In this document: one piece after another, positions 1-9,697 of the stretch
Layout of the letters: the number at the start of each line of letters is the position of its first letter
How positions within the stretch are numbered: the first letter of the stretch is position 1
From: Brevundimonas sp. Root608
Lineage (GTDB): Bacteria; Pseudomonadota; Alphaproteobacteria; Caulobacterales; Caulobacteraceae
DNA length: 64,000 nucleotides
NCBI RefSeq assembly: GCF_001427825.1
Contig: NZ_LMGT01000001.1
Location: 1,134,907 to 1,198,906 of the forward strand
Reading direction: 5' to 3'
Translations under genes and position numbers: made by a program
Notes under the pieces: model-generated
The model's input: only the letters and a program-made list of their open reading frames with translations
Told to the model about the DNA's origin: nothing
Databases searched by the model: none

Positions 1-783
1 GATCGAGGCCCGGGGCAGGCCGGCGTCCTCGGGCGTGACGGTGAAGCGGCGGACGGCGCCGTCCCGCCATTCGGCGACCCCGGTAGGCCCCGTGGTGGTG
101 AGCTCGTCCAGGCCCTGCCCATGCACCACCCAGGCCCGATCGGCGCCCAGCCGGCCCAGCACCTCGGCGAGCGGCTCCAGCAGGCGGGGATCATAGACGC
201 CCATCACCTGACGCTTCGCAGACGCGGGATTCGAAAGTGGTCCCAGAAGGTTGAAAACCGTGCGGAAACCGATCTCGGCACGCACCGGCCCGACGTGGCG
301 CATGGCCCCGTGGTAGGCGGGGGCGAACAGGAAGGCGATGCCGGCGTCATCCAGCGAGCGGCGCTGCTGGGCCGGGCTGGCGGCCAGGTTGACGCCGAGG
401 GCCGCGAGCACGTCGGACGAGCCGGACTTCGAGCTCAGGGCCCGGTTGCCGTGCTTGGCGACCTTCAGACCGGCGCCGGCCAGAACCAGCGCGGCGGCCG
501 TGGAGATGTTGAAGGTGTGCTGGCCGTCGCCGCCGGTGCCGCAGGTGTCGATGACGTCGTACGGATGGTCCAGTCTCAGAGCCGCGTCGCGCATCGCCGT
601 GGCGAAGGCGGCGATCTCCTCCACCGTCTCGCCGCGGATCCGCAGGGCGGTGACGGCGGCGGCGACCTGGGCCGGGGTCGGCTCGCCGCGCAGGCAGGCG
701 GCGAAGAAGGCTTGGGCCTCATCCGGGGTCAGGATGCGGCCGTCGACAAGCTTGGCCAGCAGGGGTTTGAAACCGTCGGCCAT
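1..783 (-). CDS. trpD: Anthranilate phosphoribosyltransferase, 3' end cut off by window
   Basis: Transfers the phosphoribosyl group of PRPP to anthranilate, the second step of tryptophan synthesis in the cytosol. Reading from an ATG at 783, the protein begins [15 protein letters not shown] and carries the family PRPP/anthranilate loop [17 protein letters not shown] and the downstream [15 protein letters not shown] stretch. About 260 codons are present, so the last quarter of the usual ~340-residue enzyme lies off the left edge. The start codon abuts the TAG stop of trpG (TAGATG), which implies translational coupling in a ppiD-trpE-trpG-trpD transcript. Identification is firm from motif and neighbours. 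Confidence 0.95.
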   Translation of the reverse strand, partial: MADGFKPLLAKLVDGRILTPDEAQAFFAACLRGEPTPAQVAAAVTALRIRGETVEEIAAFATAMRDAALRLDHPYDVIDTCGTGGDGQHTFNISTAAALVLAGAGLKVAKHGNRALSSKSGSSDVLAALGVNLAASPAQQRRSLDDAGIAFLFAPAYHGAMRHVGPVRAEIGFRTVFNLLGPLSNPASAKRQVMGVYDPRLLEPLAEVLGRLGADRAWVVHGQGLDELTTTGPTGVAEWRDGAVRRFTVTPEDAGLPRASI

Positions 784-1374
784 CTAGACCATCGCCCGGC
801 GTTTGATGTTGGCGAGGTCGAGGAAATTGGCCAGCAGGTCGTGGCCATGTTCGGTGGCGATGGATTCGGGGTGGAACTGGACCCCGTGGATGGGCCGCGT
901 CTTGTGCGCCAGCCCCATGATCTCGCCGTCGGCTGTCCAGGCGGTGACCTCAAGCACCTCGGGCAGGGTTTCGCGGCGCACCGCGAGGCTGTGATAGCGG
1001 GTGGCGGTGAACGGCGAGGGCAGGCCCCTGAACACGCTCCGGCCCGCGTGTTCGATCGGCGAGGTCTTGCCGTGCATCAGGGACTTGGCGCGGATCACCT
1101 CGCCCCCGAACGCCTGCCCCATGGCCTGATGGCCGAGGCAGACCCCGAAGATGGGCATGGCCAGCGGCGCGGTGTCGAGAATGGACAGGCAGACGCCCGC
1201 TTCATTCGGCGTGCAGGGACCTGGCGACAGCAGGACGGCTTCGGGCTTCAGGGCCCAGGCCTCGGCTGCGGTCAGGTCGTCGTTGCGCACCACGCGCGTC
1301 TCCGCGCCCAGCTCCGCGAGGTAGTGGACGAGGTTCCAGGTAAAGCTGTCGTAGTTGTCGACGACCAGGATCAT
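784..1374 (-). CDS. trpG: Anthranilate synthase component II (glutamine amidotransferase)
   Basis: Supplies ammonia from glutamine to TrpE for anthranilate formation. The 196-residue protein opens [19 protein letters not shown], the standard TrpG/PabA start, has the nucleophile elbow FGVCLGHQ with the catalytic cysteine near residue 79, and ends its class I amidotransferase triad in the GVQFHPES motif. A longer upstream reading frame exists, but the ATG at 1374 gives exactly the family N-terminus. It lies between trpE and trpD; the gap to trpE is about 280 bp and holds a small gene on the opposite strand. In some bacteria the same subunit also serves PabB in folate synthesis, which cannot be judged here. 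Confidence 0.95.
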   Translation of the reverse strand: MILVVDNYDSFTWNLVHYLAELGAETRVVRNDDLTAAEAWALKPEAVLLSPGPCTPNEAGVCLSILDTAPLAMPIFGVCLGHQAMGQAFGGEVIRAKSLMHGKTSPIEHAGRSVFRGLPSPFTATRYHSLAVRRETLPEVLEVTAWTADGEIMGLAHKTRPIHGVQFHPESIATEHGHDLLANFLDLANIKRRAMV

Positions 1375-1478
1375 GGTCTGGCTTCTAGGGGGTGCGGAGC
1401 GACGCGCCAAGCGCATCCCGCCGTAAGTCTTCGTTAACCGAACCGTCCCGAATTGGGATTGTGGAACGGAGACCGGCC

Positions 1479-1661
1479 ATGACCGACAAGACCATCGCCA
1501 GGGCGCGCGTCCTGCTGACCCCGGCGCCGGCCCCGGCGAACCCCTATGCGACGCTGGGCGCGGCGGCGCTGGCGGCGACGGCGGCGGTGTTGATGGCCGG
1601 GGTGCTGGTCCTCGGACCGGGCGTGCGGTTCGACGAAACCGCAGTCTCGGCCCGGCCCTAG
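1479..1661 (+). CDS. Small single-pass membrane protein, function unknown
   Basis: A 60-residue protein with ATG at 1479 and GGAG about 7 bases upstream. It begins [13 protein letters not shown] and has one hydrophobic segment (about residues 26-47, rich in Ala, Val and Leu) followed by a short polar tail. It lies opposite the trp genes, in the trpE-trpG gap, and its TAG stop overlaps the trpE stop by three bases. I recognise no family. Codon use is GC-rich like its neighbours, which together with the good ribosome site argues for a real gene, but the short length leaves doubt. Confidence 0.5.
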   Translation: MTDKTIARARVLLTPAPAPANPYATLGAAALAATAAVLMAGVLVLGPGVRFDETAVSARP

Positions 1662-3172
1662 CGGTTGCCGAACGGATAGCGCCAGGCGTCTTCGGCCGCC
1701 CGCATGGGGGCCCGCGCCTTGGCCTGGGTCTCGGCGTATTCCGCGGCCGGATCGCTGTCGGCCACGACGCCCGCGCCGGCCTGGACATGGATCCTCCCGG
1801 CCGCGAACAGGGCGGTTCGCAGGACGATGCAGATGTCGGCCTCGCCGCCAGCGGAGATGTAACCCACGCCGCCCCCGTAGCCGACGCCGCGCTTGGTCGT
1901 CTCCAGCTCGTCGATGATCTCCATCGCCCGCACCTTGGGCGCGCCCGACAGGGTGCCGGCGGGGAGGGCGGCCAGAAGGGCGTCCACGGCGTCGAGGTCG
2001 GCGCGCGCGTCGCCCTGGACCTCGGAGACGATGTGCATGACCGAGCTGTAGCGTTCGATGCGGAAGCTCTCGACGACCTCGACGGTCCCGGGCGCGGCGA
2101 CGCGGCCGACGTCGTTGCGGCCGAGGTCCAGCAGCATCAGATGCTCGGCCCGCTCCTTGGGGTCAGCCAGCAACTCGGCCTCCAGGGCGCGGTCGGCCTC
2201 GGGCGTGTCGCCGCGCGGGCGCGTGCCGGCGAGGGGGCGGATGGTGACCCGGCCGTCCTTCAGACGGACGAGGATCTCGGGGCTCGATCCCGCCAGCTGG
2301 AAGTCGCCGAAGTCGAGGAAGAACAGATAGGGCGACGGGTTCGAGCGTCGCAGGGAGCGGTAAAAGGCGAACGGATCGGCGCTCCAGGGCGCGGCGAAGC
2401 GGTGGCTGAGGACCACCTGGAAGATGTCGCCGGCGGCGATGTAGTCCTTGGCCCGCGCCACCAGTTCGCCGAAGTCCGCGGCGTCGACCGGTGAAGCGAA
2501 GTCGGGCGCGGAGGCCTCGACCGCGAGGGGGAGGGCGGGCAGGGGCGCGCGCAGTTCGGTCTCGAACGCGTCCAGCCGGTCGATGGCGGCGGCGAAGGCG
2601 GCTTCAGCGGTTCCGCCGCCGTCAGGGTAGGCCGCCGAAACGAGCACGATCTCGTGCCTGACGGAATCGAAGATGGCCACCAGGGTGGGACGGGTCAGGA
2701 CAGCGTCCGGCAGATCCAGCGGATCCGGGTTCGCCGCGCCCAGCGGCTCGAGCAGCCGCACCATGTCATAGCCGAAGACGCCGAACAGGCCGGCGGCCAT
2801 GGGCGGCAGATCGCCGGGCAGGTCGAAGCGCGAGGCGGCCATCAGCGTCCGCAGCGAGGCCAGGGCGTCGCCGCTCTCCGGCGTGAACCGGGCTTCGGCG
2901 ATCGCGGGGCCGCGCGCCAGTTCAGCCCGACCGTCCCGGCAGCGCCAGACGGCGTCGGGTTCGCGCGTGATGATAGAATAGCGGCCGTTTACGGCCCCGC
3001 CCTCGACGGACTCCAGCAGGAAGGCGTGGGTCCGGCCGTGCCCGACCTTCAGGAAGGCCGAGACGGGGGTTTCCAGGTCGTCGACCAGCCGGCGGACGAC
3101 GATGCGGGGAAGGCCGGCGGCCCAGCCGCGCTGGAAGCCGGCGAAGTCGGCCGCGTCGGCGTTCCGGCTCAT
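1658..3172 (-). CDS. trpE: Anthranilate synthase component I
   Basis: Converts chorismate and ammonia to anthranilate, the committed step of tryptophan synthesis. The 504-residue protein has an N-terminal region with the LLES element used for tryptophan feedback binding and a C-terminal chorismate-binding domain with [30 protein letters not shown], the catalytic [22 protein letters not shown] block (split here around residues 335-360) and [19 protein letters not shown]. The ATG at 3172 overlaps the stop of the upstream ppiD-like gene (ATGA), so translation is coupled. The upstream extension of this frame is an antisense shadow. No leader peptide or attenuator is evident in front of trpE because the chaperone gene sits there. 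Confidence 0.95.
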   Translation of the reverse strand: MSRNADAADFAGFQRGWAAGLPRIVVRRLVDDLETPVSAFLKVGHGRTHAFLLESVEGGAVNGRYSIITREPDAVWRCRDGRAELARGPAIAEARFTPESGDALASLRTLMAASRFDLPGDLPPMAAGLFGVFGYDMVRLLEPLGAANPDPLDLPDAVLTRPTLVAIFDSVRHEIVLVSAAYPDGGGTAEAAFAAAIDRLDAFETELRAPLPALPLAVEASAPDFASPVDAADFGELVARAKDYIAAGDIFQVVLSHRFAAPWSADPFAFYRSLRRSNPSPYLFFLDFGDFQLAGSSPEILVRLKDGRVTIRPLAGTRPRGDTPEADRALEAELLADPKERAEHLMLLDLGRNDVGRVAAPGTVEVVESFRIERYSSVMHIVSEVQGDARADLDAVDALLAALPAGTLSGAPKVRAMEIIDELETTKRGVGYGGGVGYISAGGEADICIVLRTALFAAGRIHVQAGAGVVADSDPAAEYAETQAKARAPMRAAEDAWRYPFGNR

Positions 3173-5112
3173 TGCCCCGGGGCAGGAGCCGGACGCCGGG
3201 GCGCCGCAGCGCCCGCGGCCGCCGCGGGCGCCTCGGCGGGGAGGCCGAGGGCCATGCGGGCGAGGGCTTCGTCGTAACGGGCCTTCGAGCGCGCCGAGGC
3301 CGCCTTGAGCGCCAGCTCGCCGACAGCGTTCACATTGTCGCCGGCCATGCGCTGGCGGAACTGCTCGGCCACGGGCGCGGCCAGAACCGCCGAGGCCGGC
3401 GTGATCCGCTCGGTGCGGCCGATGACGAAGCTGTCGCTGGTGTTCTGCTGCGAGAACACCTCGCCGCGGGCGCTGCCGAACACGCCGGCAATGACGCCCT
3501 GGCCGTGCTCCTGGGCCGACTGACGGGTCAGACCGTTTCCGGTCCGGATGGTCGCGCCGGCCGAGGCGGCCAGGGCGGCGAGATCCTCGCCGCGGCGCGC
3601 GCGGGCGGCGAGGGCGTTGGCGCGGGTCGTCAGCAGACGGACGTTTTCGCGCAGCACCCATTGCTGGGCCAGCGGGGCGCGGATCGCGTCCAGGGGCGGC
3701 AGGGCGGCGGGGGTGACCTCGTCCACGCGGACGACGAAATACTGGCCCTGGCCCATGTCGATGACTTCGCTCTCGGCGCCCTTGCCCAGCGTCCACATGG
3801 TCTGGACCAGTTGGGGCGGCAGCGGCGGGTTGATGTCCTGACCGTTGCGCAGCTTGCCGTCCTGGCGGATGGCGGGAACCTGGATGATCCGGGCGCCGAT
3901 CTCGGCCACCGCGGCGTCCAGCGTCTTGCCGGCCTGACGGGCCTTCTCATAGGCCTCGACGCGGCGATAGACGGCGGCGCGGGCATCCTCGGTGCGAAGT
4001 TCCTGGACGACCTGTTCGCGCACGTCGGCGAGGGTGGCGGGGCGCCCCGGGGTGATGGCGGTGACCTTGGCGACGACGAAGCCGACGCTGGCCTGGACCG
4101 GAGCGGACACCTCGTTGGCGGCGAGGCCGAAGACGGCGGCGGCGATGGCGGGGTCGCCAAGGGCGCTGCGCGGCGTGTCGGCGTAGTCAGCCGGCTGGAT
4201 ATTGTTGGCGCTGGCGACGGCGGCCGGCGCCTGGCCGGCCCGCAGGGCGGCGGCGATGCGGTCAGCGGCGGCGCGGTTCGGCGCCGTCAGGGTCACGAAG
4301 GTGCGCTTCTCGGGCAGGGACAGGGCGTCGCGGCGGAAGTTGAACCGCTCCTCGATCCGGGCCTCGCTGATCGCGGCGGGCGCCGCGCGGTCGTCGAACA
4401 GGACGACGGAGGCGGTGCGCGATTCGGGCAGGCGCAGCTCGGCCGCGTTCTGGTTCATGAAGGCGGTCAGCTGGGCGTCCGTCGGGGCCGGGGCCGTGCC
4501 GGCCATGGCCTGGGTGACTGTGAACCAGCGGCCGTCCCGGGTCTCCAGCGCCTGGCTGGCCAGGACCGCGCCATAGATGCGCGGCAGGCGCATGCCGGCG
4601 CCGAGGGCGGAGCCATAGTGCTGGGTGATGTACTGGTCGCGCAGCTGCGCCTCGAACATCTCGGGCGTGGCGTTGTTTTCCGCCAATTTGGACCGGTACT
4701 GGTTCTCGTCGAACTTGCCGGTGACCGAATCGAAGAAGCCCGGCGCCTGGCGGATCTGGCGCAGGACCAGTTCCTTGCCGGGGCGGATGCCCGTCTGCCA
4801 GGCCCAGTTCAGGAAGCCGAGCTGCTGCGCCCGCTGCTGCAGGTACTGGGTCAGTCCGCCCTCGCCGATCAGCTCCTCGAAGGTCAGGGCGCGTCCGGCC
4901 TGTTCCTGGGACTGCTGGAGAATACGGTCCATCTCGCCGCGGAATTCGGCCTGGCCGACACTGCGGTCGCCCGCCGTGATCACGTGCTTCGGTCCCAGGT
5001 TGCCCAGCACGTCCAGCTGGGTGCCCCCGGTGACGAGCAGCGCAAGCGCCAGAACGACAAGCAGGCCGATGGCCCATCTGGATTTGGCGAAGGTGCGGAA
5101 TGCGGTGAGCAT
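3169..5112 (-). CDS. PpiD-like periplasmic peptidyl-prolyl isomerase/chaperone (SurA N-terminal and rotamase domains)
   Basis: A 647-residue protein beginning MLTAFRTFAKSRWAIGLLVVLAL. It has a short basic N-terminus and one transmembrane helix (about residues 12-32), the PpiD topology that anchors a chaperone to the inner membrane facing the periplasm. A SurA_N-like helical region (about 60-200) contains GKFDENQYRSKLAENNATPE, and a parvulin-type domain follows (about 250-400, then degenerate repeats). The C-terminus is Ala/Pro-rich. Length matches PpiD. Its stop overlaps the trpE start, an arrangement seen in Caulobacter relatives. It probably assists folding of exported outer-membrane proteins; isomerase activity of the parvulin domain cannot be confirmed by eye. 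Confidence 0.88.
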   Translation of the reverse strand: MLTAFRTFAKSRWAIGLLVVLALALLVTGGTQLDVLGNLGPKHVITAGDRSVGQAEFRGEMDRILQQSQEQAGRALTFEELIGEGGLTQYLQQRAQQLGFLNWAWQTGIRPGKELVLRQIRQAPGFFDSVTGKFDENQYRSKLAENNATPEMFEAQLRDQYITQHYGSALGAGMRLPRIYGAVLASQALETRDGRWFTVTQAMAGTAPAPTDAQLTAFMNQNAAELRLPESRTASVVLFDDRAAPAAISEARIEERFNFRRDALSLPEKRTFVTLTAPNRAAADRIAAALRAGQAPAAVASANNIQPADYADTPRSALGDPAIAAAVFGLAANEVSAPVQASVGFVVAKVTAITPGRPATLADVREQVVQELRTEDARAAVYRRVEAYEKARQAGKTLDAAVAEIGARIIQVPAIRQDGKLRNGQDINPPLPPQLVQTMWTLGKGAESEVIDMGQGQYFVVRVDEVTPAALPPLDAIRAPLAQQWVLRENVRLLTTRANALAARARRGEDLAALAASAGATIRTGNGLTRQSAQEHGQGVIAGVFGSARGEVFSQQNTSDSFVIGRTERITPASAVLAAPVAEQFRQRMAGDNVNAVGELALKAASARSKARYDEALARMALGLPAEAPAAAAGAAAPRRPAPAPGQ

Positions 5113-5245
5113 GGTCTGTCCTGGCGGAACGGCAGCGAGTGTCGCTTGGCCTATAGGGGGTGAGCGACCCGCACGGCAAGACGATGGCCATTCTTGTCGG
5201 GCCGCGTGGCTTGGCTTGGACGATCTCGCCGCATAGAAGGCGCAC

Positions 5246-5995
5246 ATGAAACAATCCGTGAAGCTGGTCGCCGGCAATTGGAAAATGAACGGTCTGGGTG
5301 CGAGCCTGACCGAGGTCGAGGCCCTGCGCGCCGCACTGGAGCGCGAGCCCGCAGCCTGTCGTGTGGCCCTGTGTCCGCCGGCAACCCTCATCGAGCGGAT
5401 GGCGCGGGCTGCGGCCGGGGGCCCTATAGAGATCGGAGGTCAGGACTGCAGGGCCGAGACCCACGGCGCCTTCACCGGCGACGTCTCCGCGGCGATGCTG
5501 AAAGACGCCGGCGCGGGTCTCGTGATCCTGGGCCACTCGGAGCGCCGTCAGGGATATGGCGAGACCGATCTTCTGGTGTCGGCCAAGGCCGAGGCGGCGC
5601 TGTCCGCCGGACTGGCGCCGATCATCTGTGTGGGCGAAACGCTGGAACAGCGCGAGGCGGGGCGGGCGGTCGAGGTGGTGCGTTCGCAGGTCATGGCGTC
5701 CCTGCCGCCGGCGTTGACGGGCCGCGACTTCGCCGTGGCCTATGAACCGGTCTGGGCGATCGGCACGGGCCTGACGCCGACGCTGGAGCAGATCGAGGAG
5801 GTGCACCGCGCCGTCCGGGCCGCCATGATCGAACGGCTGGGGCTGGGGATCGCGGCGACGCCGATCCTGTACGGCGGCTCGGTCAAGCCGGACAACGCGA
5901 TGGAGATTCTGGCCGTCGCGGAAGTCGGCGGCGCATTGGTGGGCGGGGCGTCGCTGAAGGCTGCGGACTTCCTGGGCATCGTCCGCGGCGCGTGA
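5246..5995 (+). CDS. tpiA: Triosephosphate isomerase
   Basis: Interconverts dihydroxyacetone phosphate and glyceraldehyde 3-phosphate. The 249-residue TIM-barrel protein shows the substrate-binding GNWKMNG (Asn11, Lys13), the electrophilic histidine in ILGHSERR, the catalytic glutamate in VAYEPVWAIGTG followed by the flexible loop, and the phosphate-binding YGGSVKPDNA. Length and motif order are textbook. It is divergent from the ppiD-like gene with a 133 bp gap that must carry both promoters, and is followed by secG. Confidence 0.97.
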   Translation: MKQSVKLVAGNWKMNGLGASLTEVEALRAALEREPAACRVALCPPATLIERMARAAAGGPIEIGGQDCRAETHGAFTGDVSAAMLKDAGAGLVILGHSERRQGYGETDLLVSAKAEAALSAGLAPIICVGETLEQREAGRAVEVVRSQVMASLPPALTGRDFAVAYEPVWAIGTGLTPTLEQIEEVHRAVRAAMIERLGLGIAATPILYGGSVKPDNAMEILAVAEVGGALVGGASLKAADFLGIVRGA

Positions 5996-5999
5996 TCCC

Positions 6000-6014
6000 G
6001 GGCCGTTTCGGCCC
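6000..6014 (+). terminator. Short GC hairpin after tpiA
   Basis: GGGCC-GTTTC-GGCCC forms a 5-bp stem a few bases after the tpiA stop. No T-run follows, so it would be a weak or factor-assisted terminator, or an mRNA-stabilising hairpin between tpiA and secG. Confidence 0.3.
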
Positions 6015-6126
6015 CCCTGGGCCGACAACCACGACCGGGGGGGAAAGCGCGTTTGCTCCCGTCCCGCATCAATGTTAGACGCCGCCGCTTGATCGGCGCG
6101 GGTGCGCGCCACACATATCGGCTGCC

Positions 6127-6543
6127 ATGCTCCAGACCATTCTCCTCGTCGCCATGATCCTCATTTCGGTCGCGCTCGCCGGCGTGATCCTGATTCAGCG
6201 CTCCGAAGGCGGCGCCCTGGGCATGGGCGGAGGCCCGTCGGGCTTCATGACGGCGCGCGGCGCGGGCAATCTGCTGACCAAGACGACCTGGGTCCTGTCG
6301 ATCCTGTTCTTCCTGTGCGCCATCGGGCTGACCATCCTGGGCAACGTCGAGCGCTCGAACCGTTCGATCGTCGACGCGGACGCGATCGGCGAGCTGGTCG
6401 CCCCGACGACGCCGCAGACCGCGCCGACGCAGGCTCCGGCCACCGCGGCCCAACCGGCCGCGCCCTCGCTGCAGGATCTGGAATCCAGCCTGTCTGGAAC
6501 CGCTCCGGCGCCGGCTCCCGCCCAGCCCGCCCCGGCGCAGTAA
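6127..6543 (+). CDS. secG: Preprotein translocase subunit SecG
   Basis: Accessory subunit of the SecYEG channel in the inner membrane. The 138-residue protein has two hydrophobic helices (about 3-22 and 55-75) flanking the conserved cytoplasmic loop QRSEGGALGMGGGPSGFMTARG, followed by a Pro/Ala/Gln-rich C-terminal tail typical of alphaproteobacterial SecG. The tpiA-secG-pyrG order is also found in related genomes. The start ATG is the first in frame. Nothing odd. Confidence 0.93.
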   Translation: MLQTILLVAMILISVALAGVILIQRSEGGALGMGGGPSGFMTARGAGNLLTKTTWVLSILFFLCAIGLTILGNVERSNRSIVDADAIGELVAPTTPQTAPTQAPATAAQPAAPSLQDLESSLSGTAPAPAPAQPAPAQ

Positions 6544-6626
6544 GGATGAGCGGGGACCTTATCCCCGCCTTCCGCTCCCGCCCTCAAAGTCTCCGCAGTA
6601 CGCCGCTCGAATCAGCGGTAGAGTGA

Positions 6627-8445
<1,819 letters not shown>

Positions 8446-8492
8446 GTTACATTCGTCGTTGCGGTGCAAGCTCTGAACAGTAAACGCCGGTT

Positions 8493-9392
8493 TCAGGTCC
8501 CCGTGAACATGGTCCGGTCAGCCCTGACAGCTTCGAGGATCATGGCCGTAACCGCCCGGATCCGGGCCAGCGGCTTCAGGTCCGCATGAGTCACCAGCCA
8601 CAGGCTGCGGTCCAGGTGCACGGCGTCCGGCAGGACCCGCCGCAGTCCGGCTTCACGCGCCGCGATGAAGTCCGGCAGCACGCACAGGCCGGCGCCGGCC
8701 AGGGCGGCCTGCAACTGGGCGATCAGGTTTGAACTCTGCAGGGCCACGTGAATGTCCACGTCCGGGGCCTGCATGTAGTCCAGCTCGGGCGCGTAGAGCA
8801 GGTCGCCAATATAGCCGATGAAGCGCTGACCGGCCATGTCGGCCCGCGTCAGGATCGGCGGACGCGCGTCCAGATACGAGGGGGCGGCGTACAGGCTCAG
8901 GCCGTAGTCGGTCAGCTTTCGCGACACCAACCGGCCTTCACGCGGCGCGCTGAGCGTCACGGCGATGTCGGCTTCGCGCTTGGACAGGCTGAGCACGCCG
9001 GAGATCGCCACCAGCTGGATATCAAGGCCGGGATGACGATCGGCCAGCCGCGCCATCAACGGAGCCAGGACATAGCTTCCGAACCCCTCCGGCGCGCCGA
9101 TGCGGACCGTGCCGCTCAGCGCCTGGTCCGCCTCGCCGAGCTCATGGGCGGCGCGCAGGGTCAGGCTCTCGATCTTCTCGGCCGTCGGCATCAACCGCTC
9201 GCCATGCGGAGTCAGGGCGTAGCCGTGGGGGCTGCGATCGAACAGCTGGGCGCCCAGACCCGTCTCCAGCGCCGCGATGCGCCGCGCCACCGTCGTATGA
9301 TCCATGCCGACGCGGACCGCCGCGGTGGTCAGTCGCCCGGTGCGGGCCACCGCCAGGAAGGCCCGCAAGTCATTCCAGTTGAAGTCCGCCAT
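8493..9392 (-). CDS. LysR-family transcriptional regulator
   Basis: A 299-residue LysR-type regulator. Start ATG at 9392 was chosen over an upstream one because AAGGAGG lies just before it and the protein then begins MADFNWNDLRAFLAVARTG, the standard winged-helix N-terminus. The HTH covers about residues 6-65 (RLTTAAVRVGMDHTTVARRI) and a periplasmic-binding-like effector domain follows (about 90-290). It is transcribed away from the 58-residue gene and phaC, the usual geometry for a LysR regulator and its target, so phaC regulation is possible but inferred only from position. The 9393-9506 gap would hold the operator. Confidence 0.9.
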   Translation of the reverse strand: MADFNWNDLRAFLAVARTGRLTTAAVRVGMDHTTVARRIAALETGLGAQLFDRSPHGYALTPHGERLMPTAEKIESLTLRAAHELGEADQALSGTVRIGAPEGFGSYVLAPLMARLADRHPGLDIQLVAISGVLSLSKREADIAVTLSAPREGRLVSRKLTDYGLSLYAAPSYLDARPPILTRADMAGQRFIGYIGDLLYAPELDYMQAPDVDIHVALQSSNLIAQLQAALAGAGLCVLPDFIAAREAGLRRVLPDAVHLDRSLWLVTHADLKPLARIRAVTAMILEAVRADRTMFTGT

Positions 9393-9506
9393 GGGCCTCC
9401 TTGTGCAAAAATGCACAACCGTTGCGCAAGTACTGGCATCGTCAGAACAGAAAAGCCATGAGATACCGCCGCTATCGAACGCGACTTCGTTCAGGGGACC
9501 TTCGTC

Positions 9507-9683
9507 ATGGCTTTCGACTCCGCCGCCTACATGCCCGTCGCGCCCTCGCCGGTCGCGGCCCTCATCGAGGCCGCGGTGGAACCGTGTCCGGTCTGGGCCG
9601 CCGAGAACCCCGACCGCGCCCTTGCGTTGCTGTTTGTCGCCCCGCGCGCCTGCGCCGCCGTCGACGTCCTCGTCTCGCTGTAA
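9507..9683 (+). CDS. Small protein upstream of phaC, unknown
   Basis: A 58-codon frame from ATG 9507 (MAFDSAAYMPVAPSPVAAL) to TAA 9683, with AGGGGA about 7 bases upstream. It is Ala/Val/Pro-rich with a hydrophobic C-terminal stretch and two Cys residues, and matches no family I know. It ends 14 bases before phaC, so it would be cotranscribed with it. It could be a small PHA-associated protein or a leader ORF; no phasin signature is visible. Confidence 0.45.
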   Translation: MAFDSAAYMPVAPSPVAALIEAAVEPCPVWAAENPDRALALLFVAPRACAAVDVLVSL

Positions 9684-9697
9684 GCGAAAGCCACACC

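Noticed and set aside
121..1437. Long plus-strand open frame across trpD and trpG
   Set aside because: It is a Gly/Arg/Gln-rich shadow of the minus-strand genes; no domain, and the minus-strand products are firm.
3172..5163. 663-codon plus-strand frame opposite the PpiD-like gene
   Set aside because: Low-complexity Gly/Arg/Asp composition typical of antisense frames in GC-rich DNA.
6550..6568. Terminator between secG and pyrG
   Set aside because: A GCGGGG/CCCCGC hairpin exists but there is no T-run and the genes are usually cotranscribed; noted only under pyrG.
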